Numbered from the stretch's first letter, positions 16,813 through 26,392 are shown. The stretch is 64,000 nt of DNA from Crossiella cryophila (GCF_014204915.1 NZ_JACHMH010000001.1:4427501-4491500), one strand, 5' to 3'. Made by a program: numbers and translations. Notes: generated by a model from the sequence alone, not told the origin.

Positions 16813-17826
16813 TCAGGTGGCGTCGGCCACCCGCGGCGGCAGTCCGGCCGCGGTGTAGATCGCGTCGATCACCGCCATGTTGGCCACCGAGTCCGCAGGT
16901 GGGGTCAGCACCGGTCCGCCGTCGCGCACGGCCGTGGTGAAGGCATCCAGCTGGTAGGAGTAGCTGGCGCGCTTGTCGAAGCGCTCCACCCGGCGGTGGC
17001 CGCCTGCGCGCACGGTCAGCCGGTGCACGGCCTGCGGCATGATCGGGTTGAGGATGTGCAGCTCACCGCGGTCGCCGCGGACCGTGGCCGAGATCCGCAA
17101 CAGCGAGTTCGACCACATCGAGCAGTGCACCCGCCCGGTGTGCCCGGCCGGGAACCGCAGGTCGGCCCGCATGGCCCGGTCCACGTCCTCGCCCCGCAGC
17201 TTCGGCTGGGCCGAGACCACCTCCGGTTCGCCCTCGGCCGCGGCCAGGCCCAGGGTGCGGGCCATGTGCACGGCGTAGCAGCCCGCGTCCATCAGCGCGC
17301 CGCCTGCCAGGTCGAAGCGGTAGCGGATGTCGGAGAACTTGGGCAGCGGGAAACACAACGCGGTCTCGATGTGCGTGATCACGCCCAGCTCACCACTGGC
17401 GACGATCTCCACCGCCCGCCGGAACAGCGGGTGGTAGCGGTAGTGGAAGGCCTCCATGACCACCAGCCCACTGCCCAGCGCGGCCCCGGCGACCCGCCGC
17501 GCCTCGGCCGCGTTGGCCGTGAACGGCTTCTCGCACAACACATGCTTGCCCGCCTTGAGCGCGGCCATGGTCCACCGCCCGTGCAGGCTGTTGGGCAACG
17601 GGATGTAGACGGCGTCCACCGCCGGATCCTCGATGAGGTCCTGGTAGCCGGTGTGCACCCGCTTGATCCCGTGCTTGCGCGCGAACCGCCCTGCCCGCTG
17701 CCCATCCCGCGCCGCGACGGCGACCACCTCCGCCGATGGCAGGTCACGGGCGGGCTTGAGCAGGGCGGACGGTGCGATGCGGGCCGCGCCGAGCACGCCG
17801 AACCGCAGTGGTGGTTTCTCGGGCAC
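16813..17826 (-). CDS. Gfo/Idh/MocA-family NAD(P)-dependent oxidoreductase
   Basis: 337-residue dehydrogenase with an N-terminal Rossmann fold (RFGVLGAARIAPSALL, residues 8-23) and the family motif HVLCEKPFTANAAEA near 95, where the lysine of EKP is the usual catalytic residue. AGGALMDAGCYAVHMAR, near 185, is the other conserved block. The GTG at 17826 starts just ahead of the Rossmann strand. The open frame continues 62 codons upstream but that part does not look coding. The sugar or cyclitol substrate cannot be identified. It is divergent from the subtilisin gene, about 177 bp away. Confidence 0.9.
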   Translation of the reverse strand: MPEKPPLRFGVLGAARIAPSALLKPARDLPSAEVVAVAARDGQRAGRFARKHGIKRVHTGYQDLIEDPAVDAVYIPLPNSLHGRWTMAALKAGKHVLCEKPFTANAAEARRVAGAALGSGLVVMEAFHYRYHPLFRRAVEIVASGELGVITHIETALCFPLPKFSDIRYRFDLAGGALMDAGCYAVHMARTLGLAAAEGEPEVVSAQPKLRGEDVDRAMRADLRFPAGHTGRVHCSMWSNSLLRISATVRGDRGELHILNPIMPQAVHRLTVRAGGHRRVERFDKRASYSYQLDAFTTAVRDGGPVLTPPADSVANMAVIDAIYTAAGLPPRVADAT

Positions 17827-18003
17827 GACCCACTTGTACCCCAGTCGGGGGTGTCTGTGAACGCGCCCGGCCCACGCGGTTCGAACCGACACCACGGGTT
17901 TTCCTGAGTAGTGGGCGAATTCGCTACGTGGCGCCGCTGATTGAATGGCCGCCGCCGGGCCGGGAGCGTCCTCCTCGAATTGTTCCTGTTGAGGAGGGCT
18001 CGC

Positions 18004-19917
18004 ATGAGACACCCCTGCGTCTTAGGGCTCAAGCTGTTCGGGGCCGCGCTGGCCGCCGCCCTGCCGGTGGCCGCACTCACGCCCGTGGCCACCGCCGAAC
18101 CGGTGGCCGGGCGCGCCTACCTGGTGATCACCGCGCCGGGTGGCGCCGAGGAGATCGCCAAGGCCGTCGTGGCCAACGGCGGCCGGGTGCAGCACACGTA
18201 CCCGCCGATCGGCGTGCTGGTCGCACACTCCGGCGCCACCGACTTCGCCGCGAAACTGCGTGCGGTCAGTGGTGTGCAGAAGGTCGGCCAGACCCGCGAC
18301 ACCGACCTGCCGGCCGAGCACAGCACGGCCAGGAAATACCTCGAACCCCAGCTGGGTTCGGCGATCACCCGCCCGGCCGAGCCGATCGAGTGGAACATGC
18401 GGCAGCTGGGCGCCGACCAGGCCTGGGCGATCAACCCGGGCAGCCGCACCGTCACCGTCGGCGTGCTGGACACCGGCGTGCAGGGCGGTCACGAGGACCT
18501 ACGGGACAACTTCGATGCCGCCAACTCGGTCTCCTGTCTGTACGGCAAGCCGAACACCGCCGCCGGTGCTTGGGAGCCGGACTCCTACGCCCCAGCCGCC
18601 GGACACGGCACCTCGGTGGCCGGCATCATCGCCGCGGCCAAGAACGGCAAGGGCGTGGTGGGTGTCGCGCCTGGCGTGCGGGTGGCCTCGGTCAAGGTGA
18701 TGGAACCGACCGGCTACATGTACGCCGAGAACGTGGTGTGCGGGCTGATGTGGTCGGCCGAACGCGGGTTCCGGGTGACCAACCACAGCTACTACGTCGA
18801 CCCGTGGATGTTCAACCACAGCAGCGACGCCGACCAGGACGCGGTGATCGAGGCGGTCCGGCGGGCGGTGGACCACGCCAAGGCCAAGGGCACGCTGACC
18901 GTCGCGGCCGCGGGCAACAGTGGCACCAACCTCGATGTGGAGCAGGGCCTGTTCCTGCCAGGCGACCTGCCGAACGCGATCTCGGTGACCGCGGCCAACA
19001 CCCGCAGGGAACTGGCCTCCTACTCCAACTTCGGGCTGGACACCGTCGAGCTGACCGCACCCGGCGGCGACGGCTACGCGATGATCAACACCACCGGGCT
19101 GAACAACGGCTACACCACCTTCCACGGCACCTCGGCCTCCTCCCCGCACGCCGCGGGCGTGGCCGCGCTGCTGGCCTCCGCGCACCCGAACGCGGGCCCG
19201 GACGAGCTGCGGAAACTGTTGCTGGCACAGGCCACCGACACCCCGTGCCCCAGCGGGGACACCCGGTGCACCGGCACCCCGGCCCGCAACTCGCACTTCG
19301 GCGAGGGCATCGCCAACGCGCTCAAGGCCGTCTCCGGCGGCGACCCCGGACCGGGCCCCGGCGAGGAGACCACCGTGCACGCCGAGGACTTCGAGCGCGC
19401 CACCGGCTGGACCGGCAACGCCGGCGGCACGGACACCGCCACCGCGGGCCGGTTCGAGGTGGGCGACCCGCAGGGCACCAGCCACGGCGGACTGGTGCTG
19501 CAACCGGACGGCACACCGAGCGGGTCGCGGGCCGTGGTCACCGGGGCCGCCGCAGGCGCCTCGGTCGGGGACAACGACCTGGACGGCGGCGCCAGCACCA
19601 TCACCTCACCGCCGATCACACTGCCGGCGGCGGGCCGGATCACCTTGTCCTGCCAGTACTTCCTCGGTCACCTGGCCAACTCCGCCGGCGCCGACCACCT
19701 GCGGATCCGGGTGCTCACCGGGAACAACGACACCGTGGTCTTCGAGCAGAAGACCGGCTCCACCGACACCGCCGCGACCTGGCGGACCGCCAAGACCGAC
19801 CTGTCCTCCTTGGCAGGCAAGACGATCCGGGTGGTGGTCGAGGCCGCCGACGCCGCGGGCGGCAGCCTGGTCGAAGCCGGCGTGGACGACCTGCGCATCA
19901 CCCACCGGAAGGCGTGA
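18004..19917 (+). CDS. Secreted subtilisin-like serine protease (S8) with C-terminal accessory domain
   Basis: 637-residue secreted protease. Signal peptide at 1-31 (cleavage near ATAEP), I9-like propeptide to about 115, catalytic domain about 130-440. The triad is visible: Asp in GVLDTGV (about 157), His in GHGTSVAG (about 200), Ser in GTSASSPHAAG (about 377). After a Gly/Pro-rich linker comes a beta-rich domain of about 190 residues (DLRITHRKA at the end) of jelly-roll or carbohydrate-binding type. A GAGGAGG ribosome site precedes ATG 18004. The next protease gene starts five bases after the stop, so the two are co-expressed. Confidence 0.92.
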   Translation: MRHPCVLGLKLFGAALAAALPVAALTPVATAEPVAGRAYLVITAPGGAEEIAKAVVANGGRVQHTYPPIGVLVAHSGATDFAAKLRAVSGVQKVGQTRDTDLPAEHSTARKYLEPQLGSAITRPAEPIEWNMRQLGADQAWAINPGSRTVTVGVLDTGVQGGHEDLRDNFDAANSVSCLYGKPNTAAGAWEPDSYAPAAGHGTSVAGIIAAAKNGKGVVGVAPGVRVASVKVMEPTGYMYAENVVCGLMWSAERGFRVTNHSYYVDPWMFNHSSDADQDAVIEAVRRAVDHAKAKGTLTVAAAGNSGTNLDVEQGLFLPGDLPNAISVTAANTRRELASYSNFGLDTVELTAPGGDGYAMINTTGLNNGYTTFHGTSASSPHAAGVAALLASAHPNAGPDELRKLLLAQATDTPCPSGDTRCTGTPARNSHFGEGIANALKAVSGGDPGPGPGEETTVHAEDFERATGWTGNAGGTDTATAGRFEVGDPQGTSHGGLVLQPDGTPSGSRAVVTGAAAGASVGDNDLDGGASTITSPPITLPAAGRITLSCQYFLGHLANSAGADHLRIRVLTGNNDTVVFEQKTGSTDTAATWRTAKTDLSSLAGKTIRVVVEAADAAGGSLVEAGVDDLRITHRKA

Positions 19918-19922
19918 CCACC

Positions 19923-21434
19923 ATGCGCACCCTGAAAGTCCTTTGTGGACTTACTCTCGCGGCCGCCACCCTGTCGACCGGCGTGGCCACCCCCGCCCAG
20001 GCCGACACCGGCATGGTCGAGGCCATCGCCAGGGACCTCCGGCTGACCCCGGAGCAGGCCCGCACCCGACTGACCCAGCAGGCCGAGGCCCAGCGGATCG
20101 CCGAGCGGTTGCCCGCCGAGGTGCGGCAGCACAGCGCAGGCCACTGGTTCGACGAGCACACCGGCGGCCTGACCGTCGCCGTCACCGAGGAACGCACCGC
20201 CGCCCTGGTCCGTGCGGCGGGCGCCCGGCCCAGCACGGTGCGCCGGAGCAGCGCCGAACTGCACCGGCTCAACGAGGAGGTGCGCAGGCTGGCCGAACCC
20301 GGGATCGCCGGTCTCACCGGCTGGGGCGTGGACCCGGTGGCCAACACCGTGCTGGTGCGACTCGACGCCACCAGGCGCACCGCCGCCACCCAGCCCTTCC
20401 TGGACCGGGTCACCGGACTCGGCGCGCGGATCAGCGAGACGGCCGCCTCGCCGGTCCCGCAGCAGGGTCAGCTGCGTCCGGGCGATCCGTGGTTCCCCGG
20501 CTTCGAGGGCAACTGCTCGGTCGGTTTCGCCGCCACCGACGGCAAGGGCGGCAAGCACTTCCTCACCGCGGGCCACTGCACCAACGACCACGACCAGCCC
20601 GCCTACGCCGGCTCCGGCGGTCAGTCCCGCTTCGGCACCGCCAACCCCGGCGGCAGGCACAGCGTCTTCGGCCGCGAAGGCGATATGGGCGTGGTCGCGG
20701 TGACCGAGCCGGGCTGGACGGTCTCCGGCACGGTCAACACCTGGGGCGCGGCCCCGGTCACCGTGTCCGGCTCGGCCGAGGCGCTCCTCAACCAGGCGGT
20801 CTGCCACTCAGGGGTCGCCTCGAAGTGGCAGTGCGGCAAGGTGACGGCCACCGGACAGACCGTGGTCTACCCGACGGTCACCATCGAGGGCCTCAGCCAC
20901 ACCACCGCCTGCTCCATCGCCGGCGACTCCGGCGGCGCCTGGCTGGCCGGCGACAAGGCGATCGGCCTGCACTCCGGCGGCCTGGCCTCCTGCAACCCGG
21001 GCGGGGCCCCGAACCAGTCCAGCTTCCAACCGGTCGACGAGGCCCTGCGCAGATGGGGCCTCACCCTGGGCGGCGGCTCCGGCGGCGGCGGGCGGGTTTT
21101 CCACAACGACAAGGACTTCGCCATCCTCGATCACCAGCAGGTGAGCAGCCCGATCGCCGTCCCGGCGACGGGTGCGGCGGCGAGTCCAGTCCGGGTGGAG
21201 GTCACCGCACGGCACACCTGCGCGGAGGACCTGGACATCGACCTGGTGGCCCCGTCCGGCCGGTCGCACCGGCTGCACTCCTATGGTGGCTGGACCTGCC
21301 ATCCCTTCGGCGGCGCCAGATCCTTCACCGTGCACACCGGCGCCGAGCAGGCGGCGGGCAGCTGGACGCTGCGGATCCGGGACGGGGGGTCAGGCGACAC
21401 CGGCGTGCTGGACCGCTGGTCGATCACGCTCTGA
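19923..21434 (+). CDS. Streptogrisin-type S1 protease fused to a P-domain
   Basis: 503-residue secreted protease. Signal peptide at 1-28 (TPAQA), alpha-lytic-type propeptide to about 185 and chymotrypsin-fold domain about 190-382. The catalytic residues are in TAGHC (about 217), GDMGVV (about 254) and GDSGG (about 336). A GGGSGGGG linker at about 384-391 leads to a C-terminal domain of about 110 residues matching the proprotein-convertase P-domain (DLDIDLVAPSGRSHRL; GSWTLRIRDGGSGDTGVLD). P-domains are usual in subtilisins and metalloproteases and uncommon on streptogrisins. It probably aids stability or substrate binding. It is co-transcribed with the S8 protease. Confidence 0.92.
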   Translation: MRTLKVLCGLTLAAATLSTGVATPAQADTGMVEAIARDLRLTPEQARTRLTQQAEAQRIAERLPAEVRQHSAGHWFDEHTGGLTVAVTEERTAALVRAAGARPSTVRRSSAELHRLNEEVRRLAEPGIAGLTGWGVDPVANTVLVRLDATRRTAATQPFLDRVTGLGARISETAASPVPQQGQLRPGDPWFPGFEGNCSVGFAATDGKGGKHFLTAGHCTNDHDQPAYAGSGGQSRFGTANPGGRHSVFGREGDMGVVAVTEPGWTVSGTVNTWGAAPVTVSGSAEALLNQAVCHSGVASKWQCGKVTATGQTVVYPTVTIEGLSHTTACSIAGDSGGAWLAGDKAIGLHSGGLASCNPGGAPNQSSFQPVDEALRRWGLTLGGGSGGGGRVFHNDKDFAILDHQQVSSPIAVPATGAAASPVRVEVTARHTCAEDLDIDLVAPSGRSHRLHSYGGWTCHPFGGARSFTVHTGAEQAAGSWTLRIRDGGSGDTGVLDRWSITL

Positions 21435-21584
21435 CGCGCACGCGGTGATGCGCACAGTGTGACGCGCCCGGCCTGAGGGCGCCGGTCTCGCGCGCCCGGT
21501 GTGATGGTGCCGGTCTGGCGTGCCCGGTGTGATGATCGCGGCCTGATGGCCACGGTGTGACGCGCGGGGTCTGATGCTTACGGG
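21431..21584. repeat. Array of eleven degenerate 14-bp tandem repeats
   Basis: From the last codons of the streptogrisin gene to the stop of the LuxR gene the sequence falls into eleven consecutive 14-bp units without a gap. The consensus is roughly (G/C)TGATGCGCCCGGT. Examples are GTGATGGTGCCGGT and CTGGCGTGCCCGGT. Period is strict although bases diverge. It fills a convergent intergenic gap. Confidence 0.85.
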
Positions 21585-24505
21585 GTGGGGCGGCGCGGCG
21601 CCCCACCCCGTTCGCCGAACACCCGGGACAGCTCCCGCCGGGAGGCGAGATCGAGCTTGCGCAACGCGTGCGCCACATGCTGTTCCACCGTCCGCACGGA
21701 CAGCTCCAGCGCGGCCGCGATCTGCCGGTTGGTCCGGCCCAGCGCGGCCAGTTCCGCGGTCTCCAGCTCCCTTGGCGAGAGCCGGTCGCCGTACCCGGGC
21801 CGCCCGCGTTTGCGCCCGGTCCCGCCACCGGCCCGCGATACCTTCTCGCACTGGCGGACCCAGCGGGTCGCCCCGAGACCGGCGAAGGCCACCCCCGCCG
21901 CCCGCACTCGCGCCAGCCCGTCCGGCCCCGCGCATTCCCCGGCCAGCAACCAGGTCCTGGCCAGCCAGTACGGCCTCGGCAACGCGCCGAACAGCTCCGC
22001 CGCGACCCGGTAGCCGGCCAGTGCGCCGTCCACTTCGGACTGTCGATGGCGCAGCACCGCCGTGCCGAGCGCGAGCGCGGCGGCCGAGGCCGGGCAGTCC
22101 AGCCCGTCGATACCCCGCCCGTGCTCGGCCAACAACTCCCGGGCCTCGCCGATCCGGCCCGCCGCGCACAGCACATCCACCGCGACCGGCGTGATCTCGC
22201 TGGCCCACACCCACATCCCGGTCCGCCGCAACACCGCCAGGGCCGCCTCGATCCCGGCCACCGCCGCGGCCACCGACCCCCGGCGCAGCAGCTCCTCGGC
22301 CACCAGCGCACCCGCGGTGGCCACCACCGGCGGAGCCGCGGAACCCATCTCGCGCAACAGCCGCAACGCCCGCTCCTGCTCGCCAGCCGCCGCGGCCAGC
22401 GCACCCTCGATCAGCCTGCACTCCACCGCGATCCGGGGCAGATCCGCGTACTTGGCCGCCAGGTCCGCGGCGCGGGGGAGCAGTCCGGTCCAGTCGCCGC
22501 GCAGCCAGGCCAGCAACACCTCGGCCACCGCCAGCTGTTCCTCGGTGTAGGGCGCGCTGAACTTCCCGGCCAGCTCGCGCCCGTGCGAGAGGTAGCGGTC
22601 CGCCTGCCCGTAGTGGCCGAGCCAGGCGGCGGCGTCCACGATGTTCAGGCAGCCCCGCATGTGGTGCCTGCCAAGCACCGGATCCACCGGATCGGCCAGC
22701 AGTTCCGGCGCCAGCCGCCAGGCCTCGGGACGCCCGCAGGTGAGCAGGGTGGTCACCCGGTTCACCGCGAAGGCCAGGTGGTGCACCGGATCGGTGTGCG
22801 CCTCGGCCAGCCGCTCGGCCTCGGCCAGCCAGCCCAGATGCACGTCGAGGTGCTGGTGACCGGCATGGATGTTGGACAGCGAGGACATCACCCGCGCCGC
22901 CAGCTCAGGTCGGTCCACCCGCAGTTCCCGCGCGGCCCGCGCCAGCTCGCGATAACCCGCCGCGGGTTCCCCGGCCTGGTTGAGCAGCAGCAGGCCGAGC
23001 GCGTACCGCAGCTCGCCGCACACGGCGGGGGACAGCGCGACCCCGGTCACGACCTCCCGCAACACCGCGATGGTCACGGTCCCGTCCAACCCGTCCACCG
23101 CGACCCGCCCCAGCTTCAGCGCCAGCCGTTCCCCATCCCCGGCAGACTGCCCCGGATCCGCCAACAGGGCGCGCAACCCGCTCACAGCCGTACCAGGATC
23201 ACCGACCTCGACCGCCCGATCGGCGGCCAGTTCGGCGTGCTCCCGCCACCCGGCCAGGTCCCCGCAGGATCGAAGGTGGTGGGCGATCCTGTTGTGCGGC
23301 AACGGTTCCGGACCCTCGGTCAACATCGAGGCGATCCGCCGGTGCAACACCTGCCGCTGCCCGGCCCCCAGCGTCAACCGGATCGCCTGCTCGGCCAGCT
23401 CGTGCCGGCACCGGTACCGGCCACCGGACTCGCGAAGCAGCTCCGACCGCACCGCCGCGGCCAGCACCTCCGCCCCTGCCGCCCCAGCGCCCTCCGCCGC
23501 TCCCGCCGCTTCAGCGGCCCTCGCCTGTTCCGCCGTGCCCGCCGCTCCAATGGCCCTCGCCTGCTCCGCCGCGCCTGCCGCCGCCGCCGTGCTAGCCGCC
23601 CTCGCCGTGCCAGTGACCCCCGCCATCCCCGCGATCCGGCACAACTCCGCGCCCCCGACCGGCGCCCCGAACACCGCGGCCGCGCCGATCAGTTCCCGCA
23701 CCTCCGGCGCCACCCTGGCCAGCCGCTGCTCGATCGCCTCCCGGAAGTTCTCCGGCACCCGCTCCCCGGCCAGCTCCGCCCACGGCGACCCGCCGCGCTC
23801 GGCCGCGTCCCGCACCAGTTCCTCGATGGCGAAGGGCACCCCGCCGGTCCGGCGGTGCAACGCCTCCCGCGCTGACGTGGATGGACGGCCCCGGCCCAGC
23901 AGTGCGTGCGCCATGGCCGCGGTCTGCGCGCCGGTCAACGGCTCCAGTCGCACCGTGGTCCCCGGCCCCAGCGCGGCCCGTACCCCGGCGTCGATCTCGT
24001 TCGGCCGGTACGCCACCACCAGCGCCAACCGCTCCGGCAGGTGCCCGGTGAGGAACCGCAGGAACTCCACGGTCTGCTCGTCGGCCCAGTGCAGGTCGTC
24101 GAGCACCAGCACCGCGGGTGTCACCCCGGCCAGCACCTCGCGCAGTGCCCGGTACAGCCGGTGCCGGTCCATCCGCGGATCGCCCAGTGACGGCAGCGCG
24201 GGTGGCAACCGGTCCGCAAGTTCCGGTAGCAACGGTGCCAGCGCGCCCAGCAACGCGTTGCCGCCCAACGGAATCGGCGCCGACAACACCGCGTCGACCA
24301 AGGGCGCCAACGGAAACGGCTCCCGGAAGGGCTGGCAGACGGCGGCGAGCACCACCCGGCCGGGCGTGCTCAGTTCACCGAGCAGCCGGGTTTTGCCAAC
24401 TCCCGCCTCGCCTTCCAGCCGCACCACCACCGGCGGCGCGGCCACGGCCCGGCGCAGCGCGGCCACCTGGGGCGCCCGTCCCACCAGTGGGACCGCGTCA
24501 GCCAT
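21578..24505 (-). CDS. Large ATP-binding LuxR-family regulator (LAL type)
   Basis: 975-residue LAL (MalT-like) regulator. An N-terminal AAA/STAND ATPase domain carries Walker A GEAGVGKTRLLG (about 28-39) and Walker B AVLVLDDLHWADE (about 130-142). A long TPR-like middle region follows. The C-terminal LuxR helix-turn-helix (LSPRELETAELAALGRTNRQ followed by IAAALELSVRTVEQHV) is near 905-945. An unusual Ala/Gly/Glu-rich stretch at about 292-347 interrupts the region after the ATPase domain. ATG 24505 (MADAVPLVGR) is chosen; in-frame sequence upstream looks non-coding. Such proteins often act as pathway-specific activators, but no biosynthetic cluster is adjacent. Confidence 0.9.
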   Translation of the reverse strand: MADAVPLVGRAPQVAALRRAVAAPPVVVRLEGEAGVGKTRLLGELSTPGRVVLAAVCQPFREPFPLAPLVDAVLSAPIPLGGNALLGALAPLLPELADRLPPALPSLGDPRMDRHRLYRALREVLAGVTPAVLVLDDLHWADEQTVEFLRFLTGHLPERLALVVAYRPNEIDAGVRAALGPGTTVRLEPLTGAQTAAMAHALLGRGRPSTSAREALHRRTGGVPFAIEELVRDAAERGGSPWAELAGERVPENFREAIEQRLARVAPEVRELIGAAAVFGAPVGGAELCRIAGMAGVTGTARAASTAAAAGAAEQARAIGAAGTAEQARAAEAAGAAEGAGAAGAEVLAAAVRSELLRESGGRYRCRHELAEQAIRLTLGAGQRQVLHRRIASMLTEGPEPLPHNRIAHHLRSCGDLAGWREHAELAADRAVEVGDPGTAVSGLRALLADPGQSAGDGERLALKLGRVAVDGLDGTVTIAVLREVVTGVALSPAVCGELRYALGLLLLNQAGEPAAGYRELARAARELRVDRPELAARVMSSLSNIHAGHQHLDVHLGWLAEAERLAEAHTDPVHHLAFAVNRVTTLLTCGRPEAWRLAPELLADPVDPVLGRHHMRGCLNIVDAAAWLGHYGQADRYLSHGRELAGKFSAPYTEEQLAVAEVLLAWLRGDWTGLLPRAADLAAKYADLPRIAVECRLIEGALAAAAGEQERALRLLREMGSAAPPVVATAGALVAEELLRRGSVAAAVAGIEAALAVLRRTGMWVWASEITPVAVDVLCAAGRIGEARELLAEHGRGIDGLDCPASAAALALGTAVLRHRQSEVDGALAGYRVAAELFGALPRPYWLARTWLLAGECAGPDGLARVRAAGVAFAGLGATRWVRQCEKVSRAGGGTGRKRGRPGYGDRLSPRELETAELAALGRTNRQIAAALELSVRTVEQHVAHALRKLDLASRRELSRVFGERGGAPRRPTP
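21581..21610. terminator. Strong 12-bp hairpin between convergent genes
   Basis: CGGGGTGGGGCG (21581-21592) pairs perfectly with CGCCCCACCCCG (21599-21610) with a six-base loop. It lies just inside the 3' end of the LuxR gene, right behind the 14-bp array, and is well placed to stop transcription leaving the protease operon. Confidence 0.65.
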
Positions 24506-24634
24506 GGCCGCAGGTCCGGTCAGCGGGCCAGCGCGCGCCCGTCCCGCCCACGCCGAACCGTCGCACCGGCCGGTAGCGACCGTCGAGCACCCGACCATCC
24601 CGCACCGATCAGAAGCTACCCGAAGAGGGCGCCT

Positions 24635-26392
24635 TCACCCTCCGGCCGGGAGTCGGAGGGTGAACACCGTTGCCACGCCGGGGGTGCTGGTCGCGGACAC
24701 GGTGCCGCCGTGCGCCTCGGCCAGCTGCCGGACGATGGCCAGGCCAAGGCCGCTGCCGCCGGTGCCCCGGTTGCGGGATTTCTCCGCCCGCCAGAAGCGG
24801 TCGAAGACGTAGGGCAGGTCCTCGGCCTCGATGCCGGAGCCGGTGTCGGTCACGGTGAGCACCACCTCGCCGCCGTCGGCCTGGCCGGCCAGGGTGACCG
24901 TGCCGCCAACTGGGGTGTGCCGCACGGCGTTGGCGACCAGGTTGCCGACCAGCTGGCGCAGGCGTACCGGGTCGGCGTGCAGTTCGGGATCGCCGTCGAC
25001 GGTGGTGCGCAGGGTGATGCCGGACTGGTCGGCGCGGGCGCGGTGGGCCGCGGTCACCTGGTCGAGCAGGTCGGCGAGGGCCACCGGCTCCGGGTGTAAT
25101 CGGAACGCGCCCGCGTCGGCGGCGGCCAGGTCCTGGAGGTCGTCGATGATGTGTTGCAGCAGCAGCACCTCCTCCAGCTGGGAGGACAGCCAGGCCTCGT
25201 CGGGCTGGGCCACGCCGTCCTGGGCGGCCTCCAGCCCGCTGCGGATGGTGGTCAGCGGGGTGCGCAGTTCGTGCGCGATATCGCTGACCATGGCCTTGCG
25301 TTGCTCCTCAACGCGTTGCCGCCGATCGGACAGGTCGTTGAAGGCGGTGGCCAGCACGCCGATCTCGTCCCTGGTGGTCACCGGCACCCGCCGGTGGCCG
25401 TCCGCCGGCGCCGAGGCCGCCTCGGTGAGCAGCCGCAGCGGGCGGACCAGGCGTCCGCCGACCAGTGCGGTGACGCCGATGGTCAGCACCAGCACCAGGA
25501 ATCCCAGACCGAGCAGGCGGCGGGTGTCCACCCGCACCGGATCGGGCAGTGCCCGCGGATCGGCCTGGCTGCCGATGAACAGCAGCGCGGCCGGGGCCAC
25601 GTGCGGTTGCAATTGCTCTCGGCGGGCGTTGTCCACACAGGTCCGGGTCACCTCCGGATCGCCCTTGGCGCCGTAGAGGACCAGGTTCTCATCCAGCCGG
25701 ACCCGGGGCTGGTTCTGCCGGTCCAGACAGGGCTGGGCCAGGCGGGTCAGCTCCTCCACCGCCCGCTTCTCGGTGAGGCTGACCCAGTCCGAGAGGCAGG
25801 CGCCCGGTTTCATCAGGGACTGCACCGGGTTGGCCGCCTTGGGCTCGGCCCGGCCATTGGGCCGCCGCACGATCTCGGCGGGCACGCCCAGGTTCTGCAG
25901 GCAGTCGCGCTGCTTGACCGCGAGCTGCTGGGACATCTCCCGCTCGTCCTCGCTCAGCCGGTACGGGCCGAGCGCGCGCGAGTCGATCGGGCCGTCGGCC
26001 GCGCGGGTGGACAACGCGGGATCCAGGTGCAGCGGGTCCACCACCGCCGCGGTGCGGGCGGGCAGCGGGGTGCCGGGCGCGGCGGAATCGGCCAGGATCA
26101 GCCGTTCCTGGTCGGTGATCGCGATCCGCCGCCCGGTGCGCCCGGCCAGCTCGCGGATCAGCGGCCCGGCCCCTGACCAGTCCGGGTGGCCGGCGGCGTA
26201 GCCGACCAGGCCGTCGTAGATGCTGGCGTCGTCGGCCAGCACCTGGCCCTGTTCCTGCCGGATCGCCTCGCTGGTGGTGGTCGCGGTCAGCCAGATGGTC
26301 AGCCCGACCGCGACCACCGCGATCAGCACCGAACTGGCCAGCAGCTTGACCAGCAGGCTCCGGTACGGGCGGACCCGTCCCCTACGGCGCAT
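24635..26392 (-). CDS. Membrane sensor histidine kinase (OmpR/EnvZ class)
   Basis: 585-residue kinase. Two transmembrane helices (about 14-34 and 291-312) enclose a sensor domain of about 255 residues with several cysteines. HAMP (about 315-365) follows, then the dimerisation/phosphoacceptor block SDIAHELRTPLTTIRSGLEA with the phospho-His near 377. The ATPase motifs are NLVANAVRHTP (N box), DTGSGIEAEDLPYVFDRFWR and GGSGLGLAIVRQLAE. It overlaps the response regulator gene upstream by 11 bases, so it is the second gene of the operon. The signal is unknown. Confidence 0.93.
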   Translation of the reverse strand: MRRRGRVRPYRSLLVKLLASSVLIAVVAVGLTIWLTATTTSEAIRQEQGQVLADDASIYDGLVGYAAGHPDWSGAGPLIRELAGRTGRRIAITDQERLILADSAAPGTPLPARTAAVVDPLHLDPALSTRAADGPIDSRALGPYRLSEDEREMSQQLAVKQRDCLQNLGVPAEIVRRPNGRAEPKAANPVQSLMKPGACLSDWVSLTEKRAVEELTRLAQPCLDRQNQPRVRLDENLVLYGAKGDPEVTRTCVDNARREQLQPHVAPAALLFIGSQADPRALPDPVRVDTRRLLGLGFLVLVLTIGVTALVGGRLVRPLRLLTEAASAPADGHRRVPVTTRDEIGVLATAFNDLSDRRQRVEEQRKAMVSDIAHELRTPLTTIRSGLEAAQDGVAQPDEAWLSSQLEEVLLLQHIIDDLQDLAAADAGAFRLHPEPVALADLLDQVTAAHRARADQSGITLRTTVDGDPELHADPVRLRQLVGNLVANAVRHTPVGGTVTLAGQADGGEVVLTVTDTGSGIEAEDLPYVFDRFWRAEKSRNRGTGGSGLGLAIVRQLAEAHGGTVSATSTPGVATVFTLRLPAGG

